Positions 32,316 through 41,240 of a DNA stretch of 64,000 bases are shown piece after piece. The stretch comes from Roseovarius sp. (GTDB taxonomy: Bacteria > Pseudomonadota > Alphaproteobacteria > Rhodobacterales > Rhodobacteraceae). Both the position numbers and the translations under genes were made by a program. Each line of letters starts with the position of its first letter. Within the stretch, counting starts at the first letter, position 1. The stretch lies in assembly GCA_027493545.1 (NCBI GenBank), contig JAOSKR010000003.1:781711-845710 (forward strand), read 5' to 3'. Under the pieces are notes generated by a model. The model saw only the letters and a list, made by a program, of their open reading frames with translations, had not been told where the DNA came from and ran no database searches.

Positions 32316-34349
32316 TCACCGCCACAGGAAAGCGTAAGAGGCAAAGACCCCCTGCAGCCGCGCCAGCGCCCGGTTGGCGGGACCGGGACGGGGCAGGCCG
32401 CCGTCGGCCAGCCGTTCGGCCACCACCTCGGGCGGGCAGGGCAGGCCGCTCACCGGGTCGCGGTAGCGCGGATAGTCGATCAGCACCGCGTGGACGAGGC
32501 CCGCCAGCGTCGGCCGCGCCACCCGCCGCGCCGGCACCGGGCCGAGATCGCGGGTGAGCCCCCAGCCGGCGTAGAAGGGCGCGCCGGTGGTGGTCACCGA
32601 AACCCCGCGCAAGAGCGCCTCGAACCCCATCAGGGACGTCATCGTCCAGACCTCGTCGACCTGCGTCAGCAACAAGGCCGGATCGGTGCCGGGCAGCACT
32701 TCGTCGGCCAGCCGCAAGAGGTCGTCCGTTGCCACCTGGCCGGGGCGCAGCCCGGCCTCGACGTCGGGGTGCGGCTTGTAGAGGATGATCGCACCGGGGT
32801 TTTCGGCCCGCGCCCGTTCGAGCAGCGCGAGGTTGGTGGCGATGCTGCCCGCGCCCAGGCTGATCGAGGCATCGTCCTCGACCTGCCCGGGTACCAGGAT
32901 GCGGTGCCCGGCCGGCAGGTCGGGCGGGGGGCGGCCGAGATTGTACTTGCTCAGCCCCGCCTGCACGATGGCGCGGATCAGCGTCCCGGCGCGCGCCTCC
33001 TGATCGGGGCGCAGGCGCGCGCGCGCGGCAATCATTCGCTCCAGCCGGCTTTCGCGGCCGGGATCGTAGTAGATGCCGAGATCGTCGCAGACCAGCGACA
33101 GCGGCGGCACCAGCGCGGCCCCCAGCCCGCGCGAGCGCAGAAATCCGTCCTCGACGCGCACCGCGCCCCCGGGCGCCTCGTCCGCGCGCCCGGCCCAGAC
33201 CATCGCCCGGCCGGTGGTCTCTCGGGCCGGCTTCCTCTCGCCGGCAAAACGCACCTTGGCGTGGCGCCCGAAAAAGCCCTGCACCGGTGCGCGTTTCCAC
33301 ATCCGCATGCCCCATGCCGTCCAGCCATGCCGGTCCTCGCGCCAGGCGCGGGTTTCGGCCTCGAGCGCCGAGATGGCATCCTCGAGCGGGCAGAGCCGGT
33401 CGCGGCAGGCGTCGTACCAGGTGGGATAGAGGATCATCGCCGCGGCGAACATCTGCGCCCGGCTCAGCCGCCGCCCGCGCCGCGCAAGGGGCGCGGGGTG
33501 GCGATCCTCGGTCAGGCCCCAGCCGGCATAAAACGGCCGGCCAAAGACCTGAGGCCGGTGGCCGGCAAGGATCGCCTCGAAACCCAGTTGCGAGCTGACC
33601 GTATAGACCGCGACGGCGCCTTCGAGCAGTGCCCGGGGGCTGACCGGATCGGCGAAGAGCCGCACCCGGTCGCTTTCGTCGGCGGCTGCGAAATGGCCCG
33701 GCCTGTGGCCCTGCGCAGTCTCGGGATGGGTCTTGATCAGCACCGGTGCGCCGGGATTTTCCGCCTGCGCACAGATCAGCATGTCGCGAAACGTGGCCAG
33801 ATCGGCGCCGCTGTGGACGACGCTCGCATCGCCCCTGGTCTGGTCGATCACCAGAACATAGCCCGGCGCCGGACAGGGATGGCAGGGATCGACGGCGGTG
33901 TATTTGCTCAGATGCGCCTCCTTGAGCCGCGCGATGGCGCCGCGGGCGCGGTCCATCAGGGCGGTGTCGTCGAGCGGATGGGTCGCCAGCAGGGTTTCGA
34001 TGTCAGACGGATGGGCCGCGTCGAAATGCACGCCCCGGCGGTCGATCAGGAGCCCCAAGGGCCCGGCCCCACCGGCACGGCCGGGAAAGAGCGAGCGCAA
34101 GAAGGCGTCCTCGATGCGCAAGAGACCGGCGCCGGTGCGTGCCGCCACCGCCTCGCCCCGGCGGGCGTAGGGTGAGCGCCCCCAGGCCGCGACCAGATCG
34201 TCTGGCCCGGGCCGGCCCAATCGCAACCGGTATCCCGCCAGCGCCATGATGCGCCGCACCCGCCGTTGCCACACGAACCCGGCGTTGAAAAAGAAAACCC
34301 GCCGGTCGCGGGGGCGGCCGGCGGGGCTTTCCTCCTGTGATGGCGTCAT
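32316..34349 (-). CDS. kpsC: Capsule biosynthesis beta-Kdo transferase KpsC
   Basis: Cytoplasmic-face enzyme that helps build the poly-Kdo linker joining capsular polysaccharide to phosphatidylglycerol. 677 residues with two homologous halves, as in KpsC (GT99 and GT107-type modules): the first has VLVIDQTRGDASV, VLIKTHPETAQGHRPGHF and GRPFYAGWGLTEDRHP; the second has HRILVPGQVEDDASI, IILYKPHPDVEAGLRPGQ and GAPFYAGWGLTRDLGP. Each half opens with a GLLRIEDAFLRS or AVRVEDGFLRSRGLG motif. ATG 34349 overlaps the KpsD-like stop in an ATGA. Frame intact. Confidence 0.92.
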   Translation of the reverse strand: MTPSQEESPAGRPRDRRVFFFNAGFVWQRRVRRIMALAGYRLRLGRPGPDDLVAAWGRSPYARRGEAVAARTGAGLLRIEDAFLRSLFPGRAGGAGPLGLLIDRRGVHFDAAHPSDIETLLATHPLDDTALMDRARGAIARLKEAHLSKYTAVDPCHPCPAPGYVLVIDQTRGDASVVHSGADLATFRDMLICAQAENPGAPVLIKTHPETAQGHRPGHFAAADESDRVRLFADPVSPRALLEGAVAVYTVSSQLGFEAILAGHRPQVFGRPFYAGWGLTEDRHPAPLARRGRRLSRAQMFAAAMILYPTWYDACRDRLCPLEDAISALEAETRAWREDRHGWTAWGMRMWKRAPVQGFFGRHAKVRFAGERKPARETTGRAMVWAGRADEAPGGAVRVEDGFLRSRGLGAALVPPLSLVCDDLGIYYDPGRESRLERMIAARARLRPDQEARAGTLIRAIVQAGLSKYNLGRPPPDLPAGHRILVPGQVEDDASISLGAGSIATNLALLERARAENPGAIILYKPHPDVEAGLRPGQVATDDLLRLADEVLPGTDPALLLTQVDEVWTMTSLMGFEALLRGVSVTTTGAPFYAGWGLTRDLGPVPARRVARPTLAGLVHAVLIDYPRYRDPVSGLPCPPEVVAERLADGGLPRPGPANRALARLQGVFASYAFLWR

Positions 34350-35497
34350 CCCGATCCGCTCAGCGCATCGGCCGCCGTGGAAACCGAGCCGATCGTGCCC
34401 AGCGTGCCGGTCAGCGCCGAGATCACCTTGTTCCACTGGGCAAAGGGCGCTTCGGTCACATAGAGCGTGTCGTCGTCGCGAACGGCAAAGTCGCGGGCGA
34501 CGAACATGCCGTTGGGCCGGGTCAGGTCGAGCACGTAGACCATGCGCTGCGCGCCGATCAGATCGTCGCGGCCCAGCACCTGGTTGGCGATCTCGGCCGG
34601 TTCGTTGCGCAGGATGAAGACGCCCGTAGGATCGGCGCTGCTGGCCCGCAGGCCGCCCACCTGCGCGATCGCCTCGACGGCGCTGATGGTGGGGCTGGCG
34701 AACGGCAGGCGCGCCTGCGAACCGGTGGCGCCGAGCGCGGTAAAGGCGCGGGTATCCTCTTCGACCAGCACCCGGTCGCCGCCGCGCAGGGCGATGTCGA
34801 ATTCGGGGTATTTGTAGAGGTCCTGGAACCACACCTTTGAGCGCAGGTTGCCGCGTATCACCGTGATCTGGGCGATGTCCGGTTCGATCGTCACCCCGCC
34901 GGCGGTGGCGAGCATCCCCGACAGTGTGCGCGTCGGGCGCTCGATCGGATAGACCCCCTGGGCGCCGACCGAGCCCACCAGCGACACGGTCGAGCCATCG
35001 CCGGCCAGGCGGCGCACCTCGACCTGCGGGTCGGGGGTCTGGTCCTCGAGCTTGCCGGTGATGATCCGGCGGATCGCGTCGGGGGTGTTGCCGGCGGCAC
35101 GGATGCGCCCGGCATAGGGGATGAAGACAAAGCCCGCGCCGTCGACCTGGACCTCTTCGAGGACGGTCTGATTGGTCGTCTCGCCGGCCAGCAGCCCGTC
35201 ATCGACGTTTTCCCAGATCGTCAGTCCCAGCGTGTCGCCGGGGCGGATGATGTCCGATTGCAGGATGTCGGAGCGCAGGAATTCCTCGGTGAACCCCAGC
35301 GCCGGCTGCACCGAGGTCGCGCGCGTCACCCGGTCGTTGACGGCGACGACAAAGGCATCACCCTGCCGCTGCACTGATCCGGCGTAGATTTCACGCTTGT
35401 TGGGACCGACGCGCGGCAGGACACCGCAGGACGCCACCAGCGCGGCAATCAGACACAGGGCGATTGCCTTCGCCCTTCGGGAGGTTCGGGGTGTCAC
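34346..35497 (-). CDS. kpsD: Polysaccharide export outer-membrane lipoprotein, Wza/KpsD family
   Basis: Outer-membrane/periplasmic channel protein that passes capsule through the envelope. GTG 35497 (after GAGGAG) starts a lipoprotein signal peptide with lipobox VASC, lipidated at Cys24. The poly_export domain follows (IIRPGDTLGLTIWENVDDG, FVFIPYAGRIRAAGNTPDAI), then SLBB-type domains (VSLVGSVGAQGVYPIERPTR and SAVEAIAQVGGLRASSADP). 383 residues, within the family range. It is between kpsS (20 bases upstream) and kpsC (overlapping), so the three form one operon. The symbol follows the Kps context; Wza-like is equally fair. Confidence 0.88.
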   Translation of the reverse strand: MTPRTSRRAKAIALCLIAALVASCGVLPRVGPNKREIYAGSVQRQGDAFVVAVNDRVTRATSVQPALGFTEEFLRSDILQSDIIRPGDTLGLTIWENVDDGLLAGETTNQTVLEEVQVDGAGFVFIPYAGRIRAAGNTPDAIRRIITGKLEDQTPDPQVEVRRLAGDGSTVSLVGSVGAQGVYPIERPTRTLSGMLATAGGVTIEPDIAQITVIRGNLRSKVWFQDLYKYPEFDIALRGGDRVLVEEDTRAFTALGATGSQARLPFASPTISAVEAIAQVGGLRASSADPTGVFILRNEPAEIANQVLGRDDLIGAQRMVYVLDLTRPNGMFVARDFAVRDDDTLYVTEAPFAQWNKVISALTGTLGTIGSVSTAADALSGSG

Positions 35498-35517
35498 TGC
35501 TCGGTCTCCTCGACCAG

Positions 35518-36902
35518 TTATTGTTCTGCCTCGGCGTTTTTCGGGCAAGTTAACGGAATCCGTGGCAAAAATCCAGCGTGCAAGGCCGGGCCGGTCAAGT
35601 CACGATGCGCAACTGTTGCCGCGGGGGCCGCGGTGCCGCGTTCGAGCGCCTGATAGGGATCGTCGGAGTTCAGCATCATGTCGACCGCCCTGGCGCAGCA
35701 ATTGCCGCCGCCCGGAGGCGGAATAGAACCCCCGGCCACCGGCTGGTTTCCAGCAGGTAGCGACGAAAATCGGCATAGGCGCGGCGGTCGGGGCGCTCGG
35801 GCCGGGCGAAGAAGGCGCTCAGGGGTCCGGTCGAGACGAATTCGGGCTTGGCGTAGACCGCCGCGCCGAAGGTCCGGAGCGGGATGCCGCGCCACAGCAC
35901 CTGCTGGCCGGCGGTGGAATTGACGGTGACCGCGCTCACGGTCTCGTCGAGCAGCTGCGCGAGCTTGCCGCCCAGCACGAAATGCACCCGCTCGGCGATG
36001 CCGTGCGCCCGCGCCAGCCGCCGCAACTCGCGCCTCAGCGGTATCCGCCCGTCCTCGAGCGGGTGCGCCTTGACCACCAGGTGATGGTGGCGCGGCGCGC
36101 CCTCGGCAAAGCCCTCGATCACCGCCTGCAGGAACTCGGTCATGGTGGAAAAGGGCGAGTGCGCCTGAAACGAGGCGTCGTGTTCGAGCTGCAGGAGCGC
36201 CAGGTGATAGGGAAACCCGCCATGGCGCACCCTGAGCGTGGCGACGCGCCGCTCGACGGCCAGCGCCGGCATCAGGAGGAGCCGCTTGAGATAGAGACGG
36301 AACTCCTGGGCGACGCTCAGCGCGCGATGGGGGCGAAAGGCGCGGTAGCGGCCATTGAGCAGCAGCACGCAGCCGTGATAGAGCGCGCCGTAAAAGATGT
36401 GCTGGCGGGTGTCGCCCCAACTGGCGGGCGGCATGGCGGTATCGGTATCGGCGTGGCCCAGCGCCTTGCGCATCTGCGCCACGCTCGTCTGCATCAGCTT
36501 TGAGTTGCCGTTTGAGCCGCCGCGCTCGTAGGTGACCCAGTAGGGGCGCATGTAACCTTCCTCGAAGACATGCACCGTCAGGCCACTAGAACGGGCGATG
36601 GCGATGGCCTCGGCATGAACCGGGCGGGTATCGCCGTAAAGGACCAGATCGGTCACGCCCTTTTCCGCCACCAGCGCGGCAAAGCGATCGGGCCAGTCCG
36701 CTTGCGGGGCGCGAAAGGGGATGTAGCTCCCGCGGTCGGGCCAGAAGGCGCGGTCGCCGGCGTTGAAGCCTACGCGCCAGACCTGCGCGCCGGTGCGCCG
36801 GACGAGCCGCCCCAGCCGGTGGAAGAAGGGCCCGTGCGGACCTTGCAGAAACAGAAATACCCGCCCGTCGCCGGTTACCATTGCACAAATCGCTTTCGTC
36901 AT
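35518..36902 (-). CDS. kpsS: Capsule biosynthesis beta-Kdo transferase KpsS, two frame breaks near the end
   Basis: Partner of KpsC that adds the first Kdo to the lipid acceptor. It opens with VFLFLQGPHGPFFHRLGRLV and has the family motifs RVGFNAGDRAFWP, VFEEGYMRPYWVTYERGGSNGNS (broken as VFEEGYMRPYW and ERGGSNGNS), HHLVVKAHPLEDGR and NSTAGQQVLWRGIPL. At the end, two closely spaced frame breaks (near 35723 in a GGGGG run and near 35700) separate the expected GGFYSASGRRQLLR from VDMMLNSDDPYQAL. If these are real the protein loses its tail; corrected it has about 461 residues. First gene of the kpsS-kpsD-kpsC run. Confidence 0.88.
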
Positions 36903-37036
36903 GCTTCTCGGCTATCCCGATACCGGGAAAACTGGACGAATTTAAGACCCGTGTCACCGTCGGTCTTGCCCGGCGCGTAACGAGGGGGTAGGCCCAAGGC
37001 GGATCAGCACGGGGCCGGCAAGGCGGGAGAAGGCGA

Positions 37037-37633
37037 ATGTTCACCGGGATCGTCACGGATATCGGGCAGGTGCGCAGGATCGAACGGCGCGGCGACATGC
37101 GCGCCCGCATCGCCACCCGCTACGACATGAAGACCGTCGATATCGGCGCTTCGATCGCCTGCGACGGGGTCTGCCTGACCGTGGTCGAAAAGGGGGATGA
37201 CTGGTTCGCGGTCGATGCCTCGGCCGAAACCCTGTCAAAGACCAATCTCGGGCGCTGGGCCGAGGGCACGCGCGTCAACCTCGAACGCGCGCTCAGGGTC
37301 GGGGACGAGCTGGGCGGGCACATCGTCTCGGGCCATGTCGACGGCGTGGCCGAGGTGGTCGCGATGAAGGCCGAGGGCGACAGCACCCGCGTCACCCTGC
37401 GCGCGCCCGCCGGGCTCGCGCGCTTCATCGCCCCCAAGGGATCGGTGGCGCTCAACGGCACCTCGCTGACCGTGAACGAGGTTTCCGGCAACAGCTTCGG
37501 CATCAACCTCATTCCGCACACCAAGACGGTGACCAACTGGGGCGCGGTGGCGGTGGGCGACCTCGTCAACCTCGAGATCGACACGCTGGCGCGCTATGTC
37601 GCGCGGCTCCACGAGGTGGCGGCGATCGGCTGA
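37037..37633 (+). CDS. ribE: Riboflavin synthase alpha subunit
   Basis: Dismutates two 6,7-dimethyl-8-ribityllumazines to riboflavin. 198 residues made of two homologous beta-barrel halves: the first starts MFTGIVTDIGQVRRIERRGD and has GASIACDGVCLTVVEK; the second starts GGHIVSGHVDGVAEV and has GSVALNGTSLTVNEVSG. The conserved catalytic-loop residues are present. Stands alone, with 134 bases upstream that show no clear FMN riboswitch. ribA lies about 24 kb away, so riboflavin genes are scattered here. Frame intact. Confidence 0.95.
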   Translation: MFTGIVTDIGQVRRIERRGDMRARIATRYDMKTVDIGASIACDGVCLTVVEKGDDWFAVDASAETLSKTNLGRWAEGTRVNLERALRVGDELGGHIVSGHVDGVAEVVAMKAEGDSTRVTLRAPAGLARFIAPKGSVALNGTSLTVNEVSGNSFGINLIPHTKTVTNWGAVAVGDLVNLEIDTLARYVARLHEVAAIG

Positions 37634-37646
37634 CGGTGCGCGCCGC

Positions 37647-38704
37647 TCAGCCGGCCCAGATGTCGCCGACGGTGTAGCCCTCGGGGAAGGGGTCGGAGGG
37701 GTCGAGCAGCCAGGTCGAGAGCCCCGAAATCCAGCCCTGACCCGAGATCGACGGCACGATGGCAGGGTGCGGGCCGACCCGCGCCAGCGCCTCGATCCGG
37801 CCGGTGAAGGTGGTGCCGAGCGGGCCGGCATGGACGTAATCCTCGCCCGGCTCAAGCTGGCCGCGCGCGTACATCACTGCCATGCGCGCGCAGATGCCGG
37901 TGCCGCAGGGCGAACGGTCGAGCGCGCCCGGCAGGGCGTCGGGGCGGGCCGGATCGTAGCCGCCCGAGGACACCGTGACCGCGCCGCGGCCCTGCGTGCC
38001 GGCCGCGACGGGCGCCCCCAGAGATGGGTGATGGTGGGCCCGGTGATGGCGGGGTTTTCCGGGTGGCTCACGGGCAGCTGTTCGCGCGCGGCGGCAAGGA
38101 TGCGTTCGCTGGCGCGAACGATCCCGGCGCCGTTCGCGGCCCCGAGGTCGATCCCCAGCGCGTCGGCGTCGGCCAGCACGTAGAACATGCCGCCCCAGGC
38201 GATATCGACCGCGATGCGGCCAAGACCCTCGACGTCAAGTCCGGCATCGAGATGCATCACGAAGGCCGGCACGTTGCGAAAGCCCACCCGAGTCACCTTG
38301 CCGTCGCGGCATTCGGCGCGCACCCGGATCAGCCCGGCGGGCGCCTCGAGCGTCAGTTCGGTCACCGGCTCGCGCATCGGCAGCATCCCGGTTTCCAGCA
38401 GCACGGTGGCCACGCAGATGGTGTTGGAGCCCGACATCGGCGGATATTCGGTCTGCTCCATGATGATGAAGCCGGCGTCGGCCTCGGGGTCGCAGGGCGG
38501 CACGATCAGGTTGCAGCAGAGCGCCGGCTGGCCGCGCGGCTCGCGCAGCATCAGCAGGCGCAGATCGTCGGCATGCTCGCGCATGTGCTGCATCTTCTCG
38601 AAGACCGTCCGGCCGGGCAGGGGCGGCACGCCCGAGGTCACCACCCGGCCCTGCTCACCCTCGGCATGGGCCTCTACCGCGGTGATCATCCTGACGGCGC
38701 GCAT
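37647..38704 (-). CDS. Proline racemase family enzyme, Ser/Cys type (hydroxyproline epimerase or 3-hydroxyproline dehydratase), one frame break
   Basis: Cofactor-free enzyme of the proline racemase superfamily. The second catalytic residue is the Cys in DRSPCGTGICARMAVMYA; at the first site the motif reads PPMSGSNTICVAT, so Ser replaces the Cys of racemases. Family work links Ser/Cys pairs to 4-hydroxyproline epimerase or trans-3-hydroxy-L-proline dehydratase. A frame break near 38020 separates the two halves; corrected length about 352 residues, usual for the family. Last gene of the run from the aldehyde dehydrogenase at 43672, after a 173-base gap. The choice between epimerase and dehydratase is open. 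Confidence 0.85.
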
Positions 38705-38877
38705 TTCCGTTCTCCCGGCTGTTGCGGCCGGTCTACGCGTTTCGGCGGTCCGTTGGAATACCCGTTGTCCGGCCCGCCACCACTCCGCCCCCCAGGGCCG
38801 GCGCGACTCCGGCCACCCTCGGTGCCGGGCGCGATCCTCGCCTCAAGGCAGTGGTTCAATCGGGAGCCATCTTGCCC

Positions 38878-39530
38878 CTAGTCGTTGTCGGTCAGCCCCG
38901 CCCCGGCGCCCGACAGGCGGCTTTCGGGGGTGGCCGGCGCATAGGTGCGGCGGGCGAATTCGCTCAGCGCATGCGCTGTCGCCTCGCCGATCTCGCCGCG
39001 CCAGACCTGAGTGACCGCCTGTCCGCCCGGCGCCGCGCCCGCACCGATCCTGACCTCTTCGGCCCGCGCCGCGGCGAGCGCCGCCGGACCGTCGAAGGCG
39101 GCGCGGGTCTCGCCCCTGCCCCGGGCGATGGTGACCCCGGGCCAGGCGATGCGCAGCTGCGCGCCGGTGGCGTCGGCCGCCCAGGCCATGTAGGGAACCA
39201 GCAGGATCGGTTGCGCCACCGGGCCGAGCGTCATGCCTCCGCCCATCGCCAGCGCCGCCGCCCGGTCGCAGAGCGCCGCCCCGGTGGCGATCGGGCAAAG
39301 GAGCCCGCCGCGCGCCCGCCAGCGGCCATCGGCGGGGTCGGGGCGCAGCGTCTCGGCTTCGGCCCCGTCCTCGGCCGCAAGGAGCGCCGCCAGCGCCGCG
39401 CCCCCGGCCAGCCCGCGGCCGCCAGCCAGCGCACCGCCTTGCCGGCCTCCTCCGCCAGCCCCCAGGACATGCCGGCACCGCGCGCGGCCCGGCGCGCCAG
39501 GCTCTCGATCTCGTTGAGGGACCAGCTCAT
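38878..39530 (-). CDS. DUF3726-like protein, one frame break
   Basis: About 217 residues after correcting a frame break near 39410. It starts MSWSLNEIESLARRAARGAGMSWGLAEEAGKAVRWLA, a helical segment, followed by a domain with LCPIATGAALCDRAAALAM, ILLVPYMAWAADATGAQLRI and SEFARRTYAPATPESRLSG. I recall this pattern as DUF3726, a family without known activity that tends to be encoded beside a long partner protein in amino-acid catabolic clusters. Here the partner is the 551-residue protein directly upstream, with an ATGA stop/start overlap that implies a fixed stoichiometry. Probably a soluble accessory or enzyme subunit. Confidence 0.68.
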
Positions 39531-41182
39531 CGGCTCGCCTCCGACTTCGGCTCCGGCAACGGAGGCAACCCCCAGTCATCGGCGGGCCCGTGTGCCAGTT
39601 CGCCGGGGAAGGGGGCGTTTTGGTACATGTTGATGCGCACCCAGCGGTCCGAGCGCGGGTCGAAATGGCTGGCTCCGAAAAAGCTGAGCTTGAGGCGCAA
39701 GAGGTCGATCGGCAGCATCGCCGCCGCGATGGTGTTGTCGCGGATCTCCGCATAGGGCAGCCTGGCGGCGATCTGGGCACGTCGGGCGATATGGCGATGC
39801 TCGGGGTGGCGCAGCAGGAATTCGGCCACGGTGGCATCACCGGCCCCCGCCAGATCGGCATGAAGCCGGGCTGCGTCGCGTCCCGGGCAAAGGGGCTGCT
39901 CGTAGGGCTCCAGCGCCGCATCGGCGCGCTCGCCCAGCCGCGGCTCCAGCTTTTCCTCCGAGACGTACCAGATCCGTGCCTGCGCCTGCGCGTCGGTCCA
40001 GTCGGTTGCCAGCGCCCGGGCGTAGACCTCCTCGACGATCCGGCGCAGTTCGGCGAGCGGCATGGCGCCGTCGATGCGCCATTCGGCCATCTCGTCGGCG
40101 CCCATGTCCTCGCCAAGGTCGTCGACCAGATCGCCGTAGGGCTCCAGCAGCAGCGAGACGAGCTGTTCCTGCCCTTCCTCCGACAGTGCATCGCACGCCC
40201 AGAGCCAGAGCCGGTCCCACGGACGGTCAGCGCGCAGATCGGCGTTGTCCAGATGGCCGACAAGCCGCTCCATGTCGGCCCTCAGCGCCGCGACCTTCCT
40301 GACCTGCACCGGGTGGGCGGACTGCCACAGCCTCGCATGGTGGTGCGCGCGCGCCGCCATCTGGCGGAACTGTGCCGCCTCGGCCGCGCCGGCCCGGGGC
40401 AGGGCGCGCACCCGCGCCAGCGCCTCTTCGCGCGCGGCGATCCAGTTGTTGAGCAGCGCCGGATGGTTGAGCAGGAACGGCGCCATCCCGAGCCCGGTGG
40501 AATTGCCGATGCCGAAACGCCGCCGCAATCCGGGGTCGAGGGCGACGGCCGTTTGCGGCGCGCGGGCGCGGGCGATGTGCTCGACCAGGTCCATGACGAA
40601 CGCGCGGGTGAGGTAGACCGACAGCATCTCGACCTGGAAGGGGCCGCGGAACTCCTCGCGCCCGGCGATCGCCTCGCGGTCGGCGGCGCCGAACTTGCCC
40701 GACCCGTAGACCGCGGTGGTGCGCATCAGATAGCCCACCCCGGCGATCTTGCCCGCGTCGGGCTGCCGCCCCGCCGCCAGCCGTTCGACCACGTGATCCC
40801 AGAGCCGCACCGAGCGGTTGGCGCGGCTGAGCGACAACTCGCGCTCGCTGATGCGCCCGGCCTCCTGGCGGGGCACGTTGGCGGCGAGCCGGGCGATGTC
40901 ATCGTCCTCTGGCACCCCGTCGAAGAGAGTGAAGGTCGCGTCCCGGGCGGTGGCGATCACCCGGTCCGAGCGCATTTCCGGTGCGAGGTCGTGGGCGAAG
41001 GCCACCAGCGAATAGCTGCGCTCGGGCCCGTGCACGGCATAGACCGCGTGCCCGACCCCGCGCGCGTCGATCTCGAAGGCGCGTTTCTCGAAACGCCACG
41101 CCTCGGCCTTGAGCCGGCGCAGGAGCTGGCGCATGAACGAAAGCCGCGACTGGTGGAACGAGCCCAGCCGTCGGAGCGTCAT
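39527..41182 (-). CDS. Uncharacterised 551-residue protein paired with DUF3726
   Basis: A large soluble protein I cannot assign to a named enzyme family. Visible features are an N-terminal SFHQSRLSFMRQLLRRLKAE, a RSYSLVAFAHDLAPEMRSDR segment, a central GNSTGLGMAPFLLNHPALLN motif that looks like a conserved pocket, acidic SLLLEPYGDLVDDLGEDM, and AEIRDNTIAAAMLPIDLLRL and RINMYQNAPFPGEL towards the end. No signal peptide or membrane helix. A GTG one codon earlier (41185) is also possible. It overlaps the DUF3726 gene by four bases and follows the M19-like gene by 58, so it belongs to the hydroxyproline-type operon. An oligomeric enzyme subunit is a guess. Confidence 0.75.
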   Translation of the reverse strand: MTLRRLGSFHQSRLSFMRQLLRRLKAEAWRFEKRAFEIDARGVGHAVYAVHGPERSYSLVAFAHDLAPEMRSDRVIATARDATFTLFDGVPEDDDIARLAANVPRQEAGRISERELSLSRANRSVRLWDHVVERLAAGRQPDAGKIAGVGYLMRTTAVYGSGKFGAADREAIAGREEFRGPFQVEMLSVYLTRAFVMDLVEHIARARAPQTAVALDPGLRRRFGIGNSTGLGMAPFLLNHPALLNNWIAAREEALARVRALPRAGAAEAAQFRQMAARAHHHARLWQSAHPVQVRKVAALRADMERLVGHLDNADLRADRPWDRLWLWACDALSEEGQEQLVSLLLEPYGDLVDDLGEDMGADEMAEWRIDGAMPLAELRRIVEEVYARALATDWTDAQAQARIWYVSEEKLEPRLGERADAALEPYEQPLCPGRDAARLHADLAGAGDATVAEFLLRHPEHRHIARRAQIAARLPYAEIRDNTIAAAMLPIDLLRLKLSFFGASHFDPRSDRWVRINMYQNAPFPGELAHGPADDWGLPPLPEPKSEASR

Positions 41183-41240
41183 CACCTCGGCCGGCGGGCG
41201 GCAGGCGATGGGGGCATGGTGCCGGTCATCGAAAAAGCCT

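Noticed and set aside
32289..34175. 628-codon plus-strand frame opposite kpsC
   Set aside because: Antisense shadow of an intact tandem KpsC; no start signal and no domain.
36903..37036. FMN riboswitch before ribE
   Set aside because: The 134-base leader lacks the conserved RFN box elements.
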